NCBI RefSeq assembly: GCF_036555685.1
Contig: NZ_DATBKY010000232.1
Coordinates: 23,464 to 87,463 of the forward strand
DNA length: 64,000 nucleotides
Reading direction: 5' to 3'
Origin: Actinophytocola sp036555685
Lineage (GTDB): Bacteria; Actinomycetota; Actinomycetes; Mycobacteriales; Pseudonocardiaceae
Shown here piece after piece: positions 26,333 to 35,609 of this stretch. The position numbers and the translations under genes were made by a program. Under the pieces are notes generated by a model, which saw nothing but the letters and a program-made list of their open reading frames with translations, was not told where the DNA came from and searched no databases. How positions within the stretch are numbered: position 1 is the first letter of the stretch; each line of letters opens with the position of its first letter.

Positions 26333-27784
26333 TCAGCGGGTGACCGCGTCCAGTGCGTCCACCAGGCCGTGGCCGTAGAAGCCCTGTCCCGACCGGCCGC
26401 CCTGGCAGTGGGCGAGCCACGCCCCGGTGCCGTCCGGGTCGTAGACGCCGCCGGGTGGGCAGGGCAGCCGGTCGGCCTGCCGTTCGAGCGCGGCGACCAC
26501 GTGGGTCGGCGACCAGCCGGGGTGTGTGCTGCGGATCAGCGCGACGACGCCGGCGACGTGCGGTGCGGCGGCCGACGTGCCGCCGAAGTAACCCCACTGC
26601 CCGCCGCTCAGCGTGGTCAGCACGCCCGGGTTGTCTTCGCCGGTGCCCGGGAACTGGTCGACGTCGCCGCTCGCCGCGGTCACGTCGACGTCCCGGATGC
26701 CGTAGTTGGAGTTGCGTGCCTTGCGTTCCTCGGCACCGATCCCGGACACGGTCACCACGCCGGGCACCTCCGCGGGCACCTGCTGGCAGTTGTCGCCGGT
26801 GAGCCGTTCCATCGGTTCGCCGTTGTCCGGGCTGATGTCGTCCAGTACCGGATGCGACAGGTCCCAGTTGGCGTTGCCGATCGCCGCCACGTTCACCACG
26901 CCGCGGTCGGCGGCGTAGTCGATCGCGCGGCGCATCGCCTCGAGTCCCGCCGCCTGGTCGGGATCCTCATCGCACCAGCGCACCCACGGGTCGGCGGTCC
27001 ACGACGCGTTGGTCACGTCGATGCCGTGGTCGGCGGCCCACACGTACCCGCAGATCACGTGCTCGGGGTAGATGAACCCGTCCGAGTCGGCCATCCGTAC
27101 CGAGGCGATGCGCACGTTCGGCGCCACCCCGGCGATGCCGACGCCGTTGCGGGCGGCGGCGATGATCCCGGCCACGGCGACGCCGTGCGGGAAGAAGCCG
27201 GGCAACGTGTCCCACGCGCCTGGTGAGGTGTCCGGTATGCCCTCGTCACCGCAGCCGAACGACCTGCTCGCGTCGATGTTCGGGGCGAGGTCGGGATGCG
27301 TGGCCTCCACCCCGTAGTCCAGCACGCCGACCACCACGTCGCGGCTGCCACCCGAGATCTCGTTGGCCTGGTCGGCACGGATCTGGCGCATGCTCCACTG
27401 GTTCTCGGCGAGCGGTTCGGCGGCGGCCGGCGTCACCCGTCCATCCACAGTGGACGACTTGGCCGCCGGTGGCGCGCCGGCGAGCTCGACCAGGTCGCGG
27501 GTCGCACCCGCGGCGACCACGCCGGGCAGCGGCCGCACCGCCGCGGCGAAGCCCGCATCGGGCGAGGTCGCCACCACGACGCCGATCTGCGGCCAGCTAC
27601 GCACCACGTGCCCGCCGGCGTCCCGTACCGATGCCTCGGTGCGCGCGAGCGGTGCGCCCTTCCTGGCCAGCACCACGAAGTGCGCCACCGGCTCCTCCTG
27701 GGCGGCGGCGGGCGGGCCCGCCGTCATCCCGGTGGCGACGAGCGCCGCGGTCACGATCAGTGCGCGTACTGCAGTCCGTTGCAC
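26333..27784 (-). CDS. secreted S8 family serine peptidase (subtilase)
   Basis: A 483-residue subtilisin-like protease. A signal peptide (about 1-28, ending PPAAAQ), then a propeptide-like region to about 125, then the catalytic domain with Asp in GVLDYGVEATHPDL, His in FFPHGVAVAGI (HGV rather than the usual HGT), oxyanion Asn in AAIGNANW and Ser in GGTSAAAPHVAG. Several Cys residues suggest disulphides. There is no C-terminal anchor. It is monocistronic; the 233-base gap to the sigma gene holds no motif I can support. Confidence 0.9.
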   Translation of the reverse strand: MQRTAVRALIVTAALVATGMTAGPPAAAQEEPVAHFVVLARKGAPLARTEASVRDAGGHVVRSWPQIGVVVATSPDAGFAAAVRPLPGVVAAGATRDLVELAGAPPAAKSSTVDGRVTPAAAEPLAENQWSMRQIRADQANEISGGSRDVVVGVLDYGVEATHPDLAPNIDASRSFGCGDEGIPDTSPGAWDTLPGFFPHGVAVAGIIAAARNGVGIAGVAPNVRIASVRMADSDGFIYPEHVICGYVWAADHGIDVTNASWTADPWVRWCDEDPDQAAGLEAMRRAIDYAADRGVVNVAAIGNANWDLSHPVLDDISPDNGEPMERLTGDNCQQVPAEVPGVVTVSGIGAEERKARNSNYGIRDVDVTAASGDVDQFPGTGEDNPGVLTTLSGGQWGYFGGTSAAAPHVAGVVALIRSTHPGWSPTHVVAALERQADRLPCPPGGVYDPDGTGAWLAHCQGGRSGQGFYGHGLVDALDAVTR

Positions 27785-28017
27785 GACCCCTCCAGACGTC
27801 CACCAAGAAGATGGCGGCTGCGATCATGTTCCGGCTGCGAATGTGCACAACCGATACGACTATGTAGTGAGCCCCGCCGATGTCACATGTGTGGCGCCGG
27901 CGGTGCTCAACAGGTGTGGACCTGGTGGATGGTGGGCGCGCCGACGCCCTCGTGACAGCCCTGTCCGCCGGCGGCCGCGGCGCCGCGGCCGGGCGTGCGG
28001 AGCGGAAGGACGGCGGT

Positions 28018-28542
28018 GTGGCCTTGTCGGGTCCTCGGGAGCGCGAGGCCGTCCGAGCCGACCTCGAACAGGTCTTCCGCGCCACCTACCCGCGGGTCGT
28101 CGCGGTCGCCGCGCGGGTGCTGGGCTCCCGGGACGAGGCCGAGGACGTCGCGCAGGAGGTGTTCCTGACGTTCGGCCGCTCGTCGGTGCCCGCCGGGCAG
28201 GCCGTTGGCTGGCTGACGGTCGCCGCGGCGCACACCGCCCTGAACCACCTCCGCTCGGGCCGGCGCCGTGCCGTGCGCGAGGAGGCCGCCCGCGACGGCG
28301 CGCCCGCCTCCCCGGACGTCGCCGACGCGGTGGTCACCCGCGACGAGCGCCGCCTCGTGCGGGCGGCGCTGGCGCGGCTGCCTCGCCGGCAGGCCGTGGC
28401 GCTGGTCCTGCGGCACAGCGGCCTCAGCTACGCCGAGGTCGCCGCCGCTCTCGAGCTCTCTCCCGGCAGCGTGGGCACGACCGTGCGACGCGCCGAGTCC
28501 GCCCTGCGCAAGGAGTTGAACCGTCATGCGTCATCCGAGTGA
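28018..28542 (+). CDS. ECF-type RNA polymerase sigma factor
   Basis: A 174-residue sigma factor with region 2 (FRATYPRVVAVAARVLGS, DEAEDVAQEVFLTF) and region 4 (LPRRQAVALVLRHSGLSYAEVAAALELS). The start is GTG 28018, with GGAAGGA upstream; the frame runs open to 27880 without conserved sequence. It overlaps the anti-sigma gene by 17 bases and heads an operon with an ABC exporter, so it probably controls its own operon together with unknown genes. Confidence 0.87.
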   Translation: MALSGPREREAVRADLEQVFRATYPRVVAVAARVLGSRDEAEDVAQEVFLTFGRSSVPAGQAVGWLTVAAAHTALNHLRSGRRRAVREEAARDGAPASPDVADAVVTRDERRLVRAALARLPRRQAVALVLRHSGLSYAEVAAALELSPGSVGTTVRRAESALRKELNRHASSE

Positions 28543-29614
28543 CGGCACGTTGCGCCGGCTCGTGGACGAGCCGGCCGGTGTCGCCGACGCCGATCGCCGG
28601 CACGTCGCGGGCTGCCCGGTGTGCCTGGCCGGGCTCGCAGCCGCCCAGGAGGACGCGGCGGCGGCCGCCGCCGCACTGGCCGTACCGTCCGATGTGGACG
28701 TCGACGCCGGGTGGCGCCGCCTGTCCGGCGCGATCTCGGCCGAGGGACGCTCGCGGGCGACCGCGGCCGCCCCCGGCCGCCGGTGGCGCGGCAGGCTGCG
28801 CAGCCCGGTGCTCGCCGCCGTCGGTGCCGTCCTCCTGCTCACCGGCGCCGGGGTGGCGGCCGCCGCGGACTGGCTGCAGATCTTCCGGGCCGAGCAGATC
28901 GCGCCGGTCACCGCGCCCGAGAGGGACCTGGTCCGGCTGCCCGAGCTGGCCGACATCGGCGACGTCGAGCTGACCGAACCGATCGACATCCACCCGGTCG
29001 CCGACGCGGACGTGGCGAAGCAGGCCAGCGGTCTCGCCGCGCCCCTGGTGCGCGAGCTGCCCCGCGGCGTCACCGGCGATCCCACCTACTACGTCGGCAA
29101 GCGGGCCAGCGCGGTCTTCACCTTCTCCGCCGAGAAGACGGCGCGCACCCTCGAGGCGGCAGGCGAGACGCTGCCGCCGCCGCCCCCTGGCCTCGACGGC
29201 AGCCGGTTCCGGTTCGTCGCCGGCCCCGGGCTCGCCGCGGTGTGGCCGGAGGCGCGAGGCGTGCCGGCGCTGCTCGTGGCCCGCGCGGTCGCGCCCACCG
29301 CATACTCGTCCGGCATCCCGTTAAAGACCGCCCGCGACTACCTGCTGTCGCTGCCCGGCCTGCCCGAGAACGTCGTGCAGCAGCTGCGGGGCCTCTCCGC
29401 CGACGGGCCGACGCTGCCCCTGTTCATGGCGACCGAAGAGCTGCAGAGCTCGACCGCGGACGTCGGCGGCGTGCCGGCCACCGTGTTCACCTCGCGGTCC
29501 AGCACGATGTCCTGCGTGGTCTGGGTGAAGGACGGCACGGTCAACGCGGTCGCCGGCTCGCTGCATGCCGACGAGGTGCTGTCGGTGGCGCGCGGTCTGG
29601 GGTGGGCGCGGTGA
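28526..29614 (+). CDS. zf-HC2-type anti-sigma factor with large extracytoplasmic domain
   Basis: A 362-residue membrane protein. The N-terminal zinc-binding anti-sigma motif HxxxCxxC is present (H26, C30, C33: HVAGCPVC). A basic stretch precedes one membrane helix (about residues 89-112). The remaining 250 residues are extracytoplasmic, unusually large for a ZAS protein, and contain strands and a Pro run. It should hold the sigma factor inactive until an envelope signal arrives. Overlaps on both sides (17 bases with sigma, 4 with the ABC gene) tie the four genes together. Confidence 0.8.
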   Translation: MRHPSDGTLRRLVDEPAGVADADRRHVAGCPVCLAGLAAAQEDAAAAAAALAVPSDVDVDAGWRRLSGAISAEGRSRATAAAPGRRWRGRLRSPVLAAVGAVLLLTGAGVAAAADWLQIFRAEQIAPVTAPERDLVRLPELADIGDVELTEPIDIHPVADADVAKQASGLAAPLVRELPRGVTGDPTYYVGKRASAVFTFSAEKTARTLEAAGETLPPPPPGLDGSRFRFVAGPGLAAVWPEARGVPALLVARAVAPTAYSSGIPLKTARDYLLSLPGLPENVVQQLRGLSADGPTLPLFMATEELQSSTADVGGVPATVFTSRSSTMSCVVWVKDGTVNAVAGSLHADEVLSVARGLGWAR

Positions 29615-30594
29615 CCGCCCGGTCGGTCGACGCCGCCCAGCAGCTGCTCGAGGGGCTGCCGCCCACCCCGGCGGTGTGGTGCTCGGGCCTGCGCAAGCGG
29701 TACCGGAAGCGCACGGCCGTCGACGACGTGTCCCTCACCGTCGACCGCGGCGAGGTGGTGGGCCTGCTCGGACCGAACGGAGCCGGCAAGACCACCGTCA
29801 TCAAGATCCTGCTCGGCCTGGTCCGGCCCGACGCGGGAGACGTGCTGCTGCTCGGCAAGCCGGCCGGCGACCCGTACGCCCGGGCCCGCGTCGGCTACCT
29901 GCCCGAGCTCTTCCGGTACCAGCCGTGGCTCACCGCCGCCGAGGTCCTGGCCCTGCACGTCCGGCTCGCGGGCGTCGCGGTGCCCGACGGGGAACAGCGC
30001 GACTGCCTGGCCCTCGTCGGCCTGGCCGACCGCGCCCGCGACCGGGTGGCCGGCTTCTCGAAGGGTATGCAGCAGCGCCTCGGGCTGGCCGTCGCACTGG
30101 TGGCCCGCCCGGAGCTCGTCGTCCTCGACGAGCCGACGAGCGCTCTGGACCCGGTCGGCCGCGCGGACGTGCGCGACATCCTCCTGTCCCTCAAGGAGCG
30201 CGGGGTCGCCGTCCTGCTCAACTCGCACCTCATCGGCGAGGTGGAGCGCGTCTGCGACCGCGTCGTCATCCTCGACAGGGGCAAGGTCGCCGCCGCCGGC
30301 AGCCTGGCCGAGTTGCTCGGCCGGCGCGAGCTGCGGCTGCGGCTGGGCGAGGTGAGCGCCGAGGCGCAGGCGCGGCTGGCGGCCGCCGGGCAGCTGACCC
30401 GCAGCGCGGACTCGTTCACCGTCGCGCTGCCCGCCGAGACCGACTCCGACTCCGCCACCGGCGAAACCGTGCCGGACCTCGTGGCCGACCTGGTCCGACT
30501 CGGCGTACGCGTCCACGCCGTCGAGCCCGGGCGGATCAGCCTCGAGGAGCGGCTGCTGGACATCCTTCGCGGCGATTCCGGGAGTGACCGATGA
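29611..30594 (+). CDS. ABC transporter ATP-binding protein (exporter type)
   Basis: A 327-residue ATPase: Walker A GPNGAGKT, signature FSKGMQQRLG, Walker B LVVLDEPTSALDP and the switch His in LNSHLIGE. A C-terminal extension of about 80 residues follows the DrrA/Nod-type exporter pattern. The GTG start overlaps the anti-sigma stop (GTGA). With the permease that follows it makes a two-component exporter, controlled by the sigma/anti-sigma pair. Confidence 0.9.
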   Translation: MTARSVDAAQQLLEGLPPTPAVWCSGLRKRYRKRTAVDDVSLTVDRGEVVGLLGPNGAGKTTVIKILLGLVRPDAGDVLLLGKPAGDPYARARVGYLPELFRYQPWLTAAEVLALHVRLAGVAVPDGEQRDCLALVGLADRARDRVAGFSKGMQQRLGLAVALVARPELVVLDEPTSALDPVGRADVRDILLSLKERGVAVLLNSHLIGEVERVCDRVVILDRGKVAAAGSLAELLGRRELRLRLGEVSAEAQARLAAAGQLTRSADSFTVALPAETDSDSATGETVPDLVADLVRLGVRVHAVEPGRISLEERLLDILRGDSGSDR

Positions 30595-31439
30595 CCGTCC
30601 GGACCGTGCGCATCGTCGCTGCCCTGACGCTGCGGGAAGCCGCTCGCCGGCGCGTGCTCCGCGCGATCGTCGTCATGACCGTCGCCCTCCTGGCGCTGTC
30701 CGCGTGGGGGTTCTCCCGGCTCGCCGCGGAGCTCGGCACCCTCACCAGCGGCGAGGCCCGGCTCGCGTCCTCCCAGGTGCTCAACCTGGTGATGTTCGGG
30801 CTGAGCCTGATCGCCGCGCTCGGCACGGCGTTCCTCGCCGGCCCGACCCTGGCCGGCGAGATCGAGTCGGGGACCGCGCTGGCGGTCCTGGCCCGGCCGG
30901 TTCGCCGCGCCGCGGTGCTGGTGGGGAAGTGGCTCGGGCTCGCGATCTTCGGCAGCTGCTTCGTCGTCGTGGCGGGGCTGGCCCAGTTCGTGATCGTCCA
31001 GGTCACGATGGACTACTGGCCGCCGCAGCCGGTGGCCGGCCTGGCGTTGCTCGCGGCACAGACGACCGTGCTGCTCACGCTCGGCCTGCTGCTGTCCACC
31101 GTCATCTCGCCGATGGCGTCGGGCATCGTGGCCGTCGGCCTGTTCGGCGCCACGTGGATCGCCGGAGTCGTCGGTGGGGTCGGGAAGGCACTCGGCAACG
31201 AGGGCGTGGCCCGGGTCGCCACCGTCGCCCGGATCCTGCTGCCGACCGACGGGTTGTGGCAGGGGACCATGCACGCGATCCAGGACCCGGCCGTGCTTTC
31301 GTTGTTCGGCGGTGCCGCGGTGGGTTCGCCGTTCGTGAGCGAGGCCCCGCTCGCCGCCACCTACCTCGCGTGGACCGCGATCTGGGTCGCGCTCATCCTC
31401 GGGCTCGCGGCGGTGGCCTTCCAGCGCCGCGACCTCTGA
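30591..31439 (+). CDS. ABC transporter permease (ABC-2 type)
   Basis: A 282-residue membrane protein with six predicted helices in the ABC-2 layout (LTLREAARRRVLRAIVVM start, cytoplasmic EIESGTALAVLARPV, final helix AIWVALILGLAAV). It overlaps the ATPase by ATGA. The substrate is unknown; stress-induced lipid or peptide export is typical for such operons. Confidence 0.85.
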   Translation: MTVRTVRIVAALTLREAARRRVLRAIVVMTVALLALSAWGFSRLAAELGTLTSGEARLASSQVLNLVMFGLSLIAALGTAFLAGPTLAGEIESGTALAVLARPVRRAAVLVGKWLGLAIFGSCFVVVAGLAQFVIVQVTMDYWPPQPVAGLALLAAQTTVLLTLGLLLSTVISPMASGIVAVGLFGATWIAGVVGGVGKALGNEGVARVATVARILLPTDGLWQGTMHAIQDPAVLSLFGGAAVGSPFVSEAPLAATYLAWTAIWVALILGLAAVAFQRRDL

Positions 31440-31461
31440 CCGGTCGAGCAGGCGGCCGGCG

Positions 31462-32463
31462 TCACGCCCGGTCCGGGGTGAGCGGCGGGGTCGCCATCCC
31501 GGCGCCGTTCCGCAGCCCGCCCAGCAGCTCCGCCACCGCGTCCGCGGCGCCGTGTTCCGGCTGCCAGCCGAGCTCGGTGCGCGCCCGGGTGGTGTCGAGC
31601 AGGGGCAGCCGCAGCGCCGCGTCGAACAGGTCCGGTGTCGCGGGCGTCGCGTGCAGCCGCCAGGCGGCGGCCAGCGGCGCGCGCACCGCCCAGGCCGGCA
31701 GCTTCACGACGCGCGCGCCGAGCAGCTCGGCCAGCATGTGCGCGTCCAGCACCGGGTCAGCGGCGAGGTTGACCGGCCCGCGGATGTCTCCCAGCACGGC
31801 GAGCCGGTAGGCACGAGCCGCGTCGGCCGTGTGCAGGGCCTGCAACTTCAGGCCGGGCAGGTCCGGCACGACCGGGACGAACCGCACGAGGTTGCCGCGC
31901 ACGAGCGGTCCGGCGAACAGCCGCCGCTGCTCGCTCGCCGACTCCCGCTTGAACAGGAACGCGGGCCGCATCCGCACGACGCGAATGTGCGGGTGGTCCC
32001 GCTCGTACGTGTCGAGCACCCGTTCCACATAGGACTTCTCGCGCGTGTAGGACGCGGCGGGCCACCCGTGCGTCGGCCAGTCCTCCGTGACCTTTCGGTC
32101 CTTCGGACCGGGGGAGTAGGCGCCGACCGAGGAGGCGTACACGAGCGACGAGACACCGGCCAGAGCGGCCGCGTCGAACACCCGGATGCTGCCCAGGACG
32201 TTGGTGCGCCACGTGGTCGCCGGGTCCCGGGCCGGCTGGATCATCCAGGCGAGGTGGACGACGGTGTCGGCACCGGCGAACAGCGGGACGAGATCGTCGC
32301 CGGCCACGTCCGCGGTCTCCCACACGAGCTTGTCGCACGTCCACTCCGGACGCCGCCGCGCGACGCCGACGATCGAGCCGACCGACGGGTCGGCGGACAG
32401 CTCCCGCAGGACGCTCGTGCCGACGTTCCCGCTGGCTCCGGTGACCACGACTCGTCTGCTCAT
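31462..32463 (-). CDS. NAD-dependent epimerase/dehydratase family protein
   Basis: A 333-residue extended SDR with VTGASGNVG at the N-terminus and YTREK for the Tyr-Lys pair. The middle (AWMIQPARDP, VYASSVGAYSP) is like actinobacterial sugar-epimerase relatives of unknown substrate. A SigB/SigF-like promoter lies 21 bases upstream. It could serve the glycan locus that begins at 33225, but no direct link is visible. Confidence 0.82.
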   Translation of the reverse strand: MSRRVVVTGASGNVGTSVLRELSADPSVGSIVGVARRRPEWTCDKLVWETADVAGDDLVPLFAGADTVVHLAWMIQPARDPATTWRTNVLGSIRVFDAAALAGVSSLVYASSVGAYSPGPKDRKVTEDWPTHGWPAASYTREKSYVERVLDTYERDHPHIRVVRMRPAFLFKRESASEQRRLFAGPLVRGNLVRFVPVVPDLPGLKLQALHTADAARAYRLAVLGDIRGPVNLAADPVLDAHMLAELLGARVVKLPAWAVRAPLAAAWRLHATPATPDLFDAALRLPLLDTTRARTELGWQPEHGAADAVAELLGGLRNGAGMATPPLTPDRA

Positions 32464-32484
32464 CGCCCTACCTCCAGCGGGCGG

Positions 32485-32509
32485 CTACCCGCGATCCGCC
32501 GGCTCAACC
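32485..32509 (-). promoter_or_regulatory. SigB/SigF-like promoter of the epimerase gene
   Basis: On the minus strand GGTT (32509-32506), 15 bases, GGGTAG (32490-32485), 21 bases before the ATG at 32463. Confidence 0.55.
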
Positions 32510-32579
32510 GCCCGGCACGCCCGGGCCGCCGCGGTGATGGAAGATGGGCTGTCGTCCGTCCACCCGAGGGGAGAGCCTC

Positions 32580-33065
32580 GTGACCCTTGTGCACCATGAG
32601 GCGCTGCTGCGCCACTTCGCCGATCTCCGCGACGGCCGGCACGGCGACGCGGTCGACCGGGAGGACAAGGAACGCCTGTACGAACAGGCGGTGCGGCTGC
32701 TCGACCCGGTGGCCCGCCGCGTGCTCGACGAGCTCAACGCCGACCTGCTGCTCGGCGAGGGAACCGTTGCCACGAAAGGCATCCAGCGCACCGACGACGG
32801 CGGTCTCGCCGTGTCGTGGACGCTGTCCTGGCGGGAGCAGGCCGCGGCGGGCGTCGAACCCATCCGGATCCGTGCGCACTACGGCCGCGGGTTCCACCAC
32901 CCGCATCTCGGCGGCGGCACGGTCGGCGAGTGGCCGTTGAACGTGTTCACCGCCGACCAGGCCGAGGCCGAGCTGCCGACGCTCCGCGCGATAGCGGCCG
33001 CCGAGCTGCACAACCTGGTCTTCCAGGCCGACTACCGGATAGTGCCGGCGACCACGACGACATGA
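32580..33065 (+). CDS. conserved hypothetical protein
   Basis: A 161-residue soluble protein, not recognised. It begins with a helical half (LRHFADLRDGRHGDAVDREDK) and continues with a beta-rich half (GLAVSWTLSWREQAAAG, IRIRAHYGRGFHHPH). GTG 32580 is chosen over the 32544 frame start because AGGGGAGAG lies just before it. It is divergent from the epimerase. Confidence 0.6.
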   Translation: MTLVHHEALLRHFADLRDGRHGDAVDREDKERLYEQAVRLLDPVARRVLDELNADLLLGEGTVATKGIQRTDDGGLAVSWTLSWREQAAAGVEPIRIRAHYGRGFHHPHLGGGTVGEWPLNVFTADQAEAELPTLRAIAAAELHNLVFQADYRIVPATTTT

Positions 33066-33165
33066 GGACGACGTGAGGTCGTCCAGGCCGGCGCCGGGCG
33101 GGTAGGCGCGAGGCAAGCCCGCCGGCCGACGGCCCTCCTTCTTGCCGTGACACACGCCGTATCAC

Positions 33166-33189
33166 GTTTATGTGGTTCTCCCCGGGAAC
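33166..33189 (+). promoter_or_regulatory. SigB/SigF-like promoter of hldE
   Basis: GTTT (33166-33169), 14 bases, GGGAAC (33184-33189), 35 bases before the GTG at 33225. A second GGGTAG at 33100-33105 with GTCC 15 bases upstream is a weaker alternative. Nothing else is seen in the 33066-33224 gap. Confidence 0.45.
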
Positions 33190-33224
33190 TCTCCCCTCCT
33201 GGGAGCAACATCCGGGAGGACGCC

Positions 33225-34574
33225 GTGAACCTCGTTGTCGTGGGCGACACGCTGCTGGACGTCGACCTGATCGGCACCGCGAGCAGGCTCTGCCCGGACG
33301 CCCCCGCGCCGGTCGTCGACCTCGAGCGACGCGACCAGCGAGCCGGCGGCGCGGGCCTCACCGCGGCGCTGGCCGCCACCGACGGGCTCGACGTCACCCT
33401 GGTCACCGCCGTCGCCGACGACGAGGCGGGGGAGCGGCTGCGGGCCGAGCTGACCGGGTACCAGACCGTCATCGGCCCGGCCCGCGCGGCCACGCCCGTG
33501 AAGACCCGGCTGCGCAGCGCCGGCCAGTCGCTCGCCCGCATCGACGAGGGCGGCCGCGGCGAGCCACCCGAGGCGACCGACGCGATGCTCGACGTGGTCT
33601 GCGCCGCCGGCGCGATCCTCGTCTCCGACTACGGCCGCGGCCTTGCCGCCGACGAGCGGCTGCGCAAGCTCGTGGCCCACCTCGCGCCGAATATCCCCGT
33701 CGTGTGGGACCCGCATCCGCGCGGCCCGGCGCCGGTCGAGCACGCGACGCTGGTCAGCCCGAACCTCGACGAGGCGCTGCGGTTCTGCGCCGCCGGCACC
33801 GGCCTCGCCGCGGCCACCGAGCTGCGCGAGCTCTGGTCGGCCGGCGCGGTCGCGGTGACGATGGGCGCGCAGGGCGCGGCGGTGGACGACGGCTCGGCCG
33901 CCCGCACGATCGCCGCGCCGCCCGTGCCGGTGGCCGACCCGTGCGGGGCGGGCGACCGGTTCGCCTCCGCCGCGATCGGCGCCCTCGTCGAAGGCCGTGG
34001 CGCCGCGGACGCGGTGTGCCTCGCCGTGCACGCGGCGGCGGACTTCCTTGCCGCGGGCGGGGTCGGGAGCCTCAGCCGGCGCAACATTCGCAGCCTGCGT
34101 TCGGGCGGGACCGGCCGCGGCCGGGCGCGCCAGGTCGCCGAGGCGGTCCGGGCCCGCGGCGGCACGGTCGTCGCCACGGGCGGCTGCTTCGACCTGCTGC
34201 ATGCCGGCCACGTACGCACCCTCGCCGCGGCCCGCGAGCTCGGCGACTGCCTGATCGTGTGCCTCAACTCCGACCGCTCGGTGCGCCGGCTCAAGGGCGT
34301 CGGCCGGCCGATCAACGCCGAGGCCGACCGCATCGAGGTGCTCCGCTCGCTGTCCAGTGTGGACGTGGTGGCGGTGTTCGACGAGGACACCCCGGAGGCC
34401 ATCCTGAACGAGCTGCGCCCGGACGTGTGGGTCAAGGGCGGCGACTACCCGGACCCGGGCGCCCTGCCCGAGACCCGGCTGCTCCGCGTGTGGGGCGGCC
34501 GGACCGTCCTCGTGCCCGAACACCCCGGCCGCTCGTCGAGCCGCCTCGCGACGGCGCTCGAGCAGGTCGGCTAG
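33225..34574 (+). CDS. hldE: bifunctional heptose-7-phosphate kinase / heptose-1-phosphate adenylyltransferase
   Basis: A 449-residue HldE (RfaE) fusion. Residues 1-300 are a PfkB/ribokinase-type kinase (VVGDTLLDVDLIGTASRL, RAGGAGLTAALA, anion-hole DPCGAGDRF). Residues about 310-449 are the nucleotidyltransferase, with GGCFDLLHAGH and LKGVGRPIN. It phosphorylates D-glycero-D-manno-heptose 7-phosphate at C1 and then adenylylates the 1-phosphate to ADP-heptose. The GTG 33225 has GGGAGGA before it. With GmhA (36580) and a GmhB domain (43630) the window holds the complete ADP-D,D-heptose route, which Gram-positives seldom keep as a set. Confidence 0.92.
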   Translation: MNLVVVGDTLLDVDLIGTASRLCPDAPAPVVDLERRDQRAGGAGLTAALAATDGLDVTLVTAVADDEAGERLRAELTGYQTVIGPARAATPVKTRLRSAGQSLARIDEGGRGEPPEATDAMLDVVCAAGAILVSDYGRGLAADERLRKLVAHLAPNIPVVWDPHPRGPAPVEHATLVSPNLDEALRFCAAGTGLAAATELRELWSAGAVAVTMGAQGAAVDDGSAARTIAAPPVPVADPCGAGDRFASAAIGALVEGRGAADAVCLAVHAAADFLAAGGVGSLSRRNIRSLRSGGTGRGRARQVAEAVRARGGTVVATGGCFDLLHAGHVRTLAAARELGDCLIVCLNSDRSVRRLKGVGRPINAEADRIEVLRSLSSVDVVAVFDEDTPEAILNELRPDVWVKGGDYPDPGALPETRLLRVWGGRTVLVPEHPGRSSSRLATALEQVG

Positions 34575-34639
34575 CTCCGCGGTCACCTCTCGACGGGCAG
34601 CGTCCCAGGTGGTCAGGTAGAACGGTGGCCCGCGGACCG

Positions 34640-35515
34640 TCAGGTGGCGCCGTTCAGCATGCGGATCCGCCGCTCCACGTCGTCGGGCAGCCGGTGCCGC
34701 CGTGCGAGCGCCACCGGCAGCCGCGCGAGTGCGGCCGCGGCGGCCAGGCCGGCCGGCGGGTAGCGCAGCGTGCGGACGAGCAGCTCCACACCGGCCCGGA
34801 CGGCCACCGGCGCCGGCCGGCGCATCCAGGTCACCAGCGTCTCGTTGCGCAGCTGGCGCACATCGCGGCTCAGCCGGTCGTCGCGGACCAGCGACGGGTG
34901 GTGGTGCGCACGCACGCTGTCGACATAGCACAGGTGCCAGCCGAGGGCGGCGAGGTCGTAGGCCAGCAGCTCCTCCTCGCCGCCGAAGTGCAGCAGCCGG
35001 CTGAACCCGCCGGCGTCGAGGAACGCCGTGCGGCGCACGATCGCCGAGCAGGCGAGGAAACCCAGCACGGACGGGCCGGGCAGGCCCGGGTCGTGGCCCA
35101 GCGGGCTCGCCGACATCTGTTCGGACACCGGGTCCCCGTGCTCCTCCGCCCCGACCAGCGTCCGCGCCGCGAGCAGGCCGACGCGCGGGTGCTCGTCGAG
35201 GATGCGCTCCGCCGTCGGCAAGGCGTCCGCGGCCCACCACGAGTCGTCGTCGGCGAACGCCACGTACGGCGTGCGTGCCTGCGCCACGCCGACGTTGCGG
35301 GCGGCCGCGCCCTCGTTGCGCGGCAGGCGGATCAGCCGGATGTCGCCGAGTTGCCCGGCGGCGTCCACGGCCGCCGCGGTGGCGTCCGTGGACCCGTTGT
35401 CCACCACGACGATCGGCGGGCGCGGGCACAGCCCGGCGAGCTTGCCGAGGGTACGCAGCAGCTCCGCGCACCGGTTCCGGGTGGCGATCACGACAGTCGT
35501 CCGGGCCCCGCTCAT
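34640..35515 (-). CDS. GT2 family glycosyltransferase
   Basis: A 291-residue GT-A enzyme: TTVVIATRNRCAELLRTL, VVDNGSTD, and the DDD metal site in VAFADDDSWW. The C-terminal half has helical, possibly membrane-associating segments. It begins 9 bases after a GGGTAG hexamer, so its mRNA is probably leaderless. It is divergent from the UXS-like gene and belongs to the heptose locus by position and promoter type. Confidence 0.87.
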   Translation of the reverse strand: MSGARTTVVIATRNRCAELLRTLGKLAGLCPRPPIVVVDNGSTDATAAAVDAAGQLGDIRLIRLPRNEGAAARNVGVAQARTPYVAFADDDSWWAADALPTAERILDEHPRVGLLAARTLVGAEEHGDPVSEQMSASPLGHDPGLPGPSVLGFLACSAIVRRTAFLDAGGFSRLLHFGGEEELLAYDLAALGWHLCYVDSVRAHHHPSLVRDDRLSRDVRQLRNETLVTWMRRPAPVAVRAGVELLVRTLRYPPAGLAAAAALARLPVALARRHRLPDDVERRIRMLNGAT

Positions 35516-35524
35516 GCGCGCTGG

Positions 35525-35579
35525 CTACCCGGCGGCGGGCGGGACTAACGCGGCGTTTGCACGGGTTTCGCCGGGGTAG
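35525..35579. promoter_or_regulatory. paired divergent SigB/SigF-like promoters
   Basis: Minus strand: GTTA (35549-35546), 15 bases, GGGTAG (35530-35525), reading into the GT2 gene. Plus strand: GTTT (35555-35558), 15 bases, GGGTAG (35574-35579), reading into the UXS-like gene. The identical spacing on both strands makes chance unlikely. Confidence 0.7.
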
Positions 35580-35609
35580 CCGCCCGGAACGTCGGAAGGC
35601 GGTCCGAGC

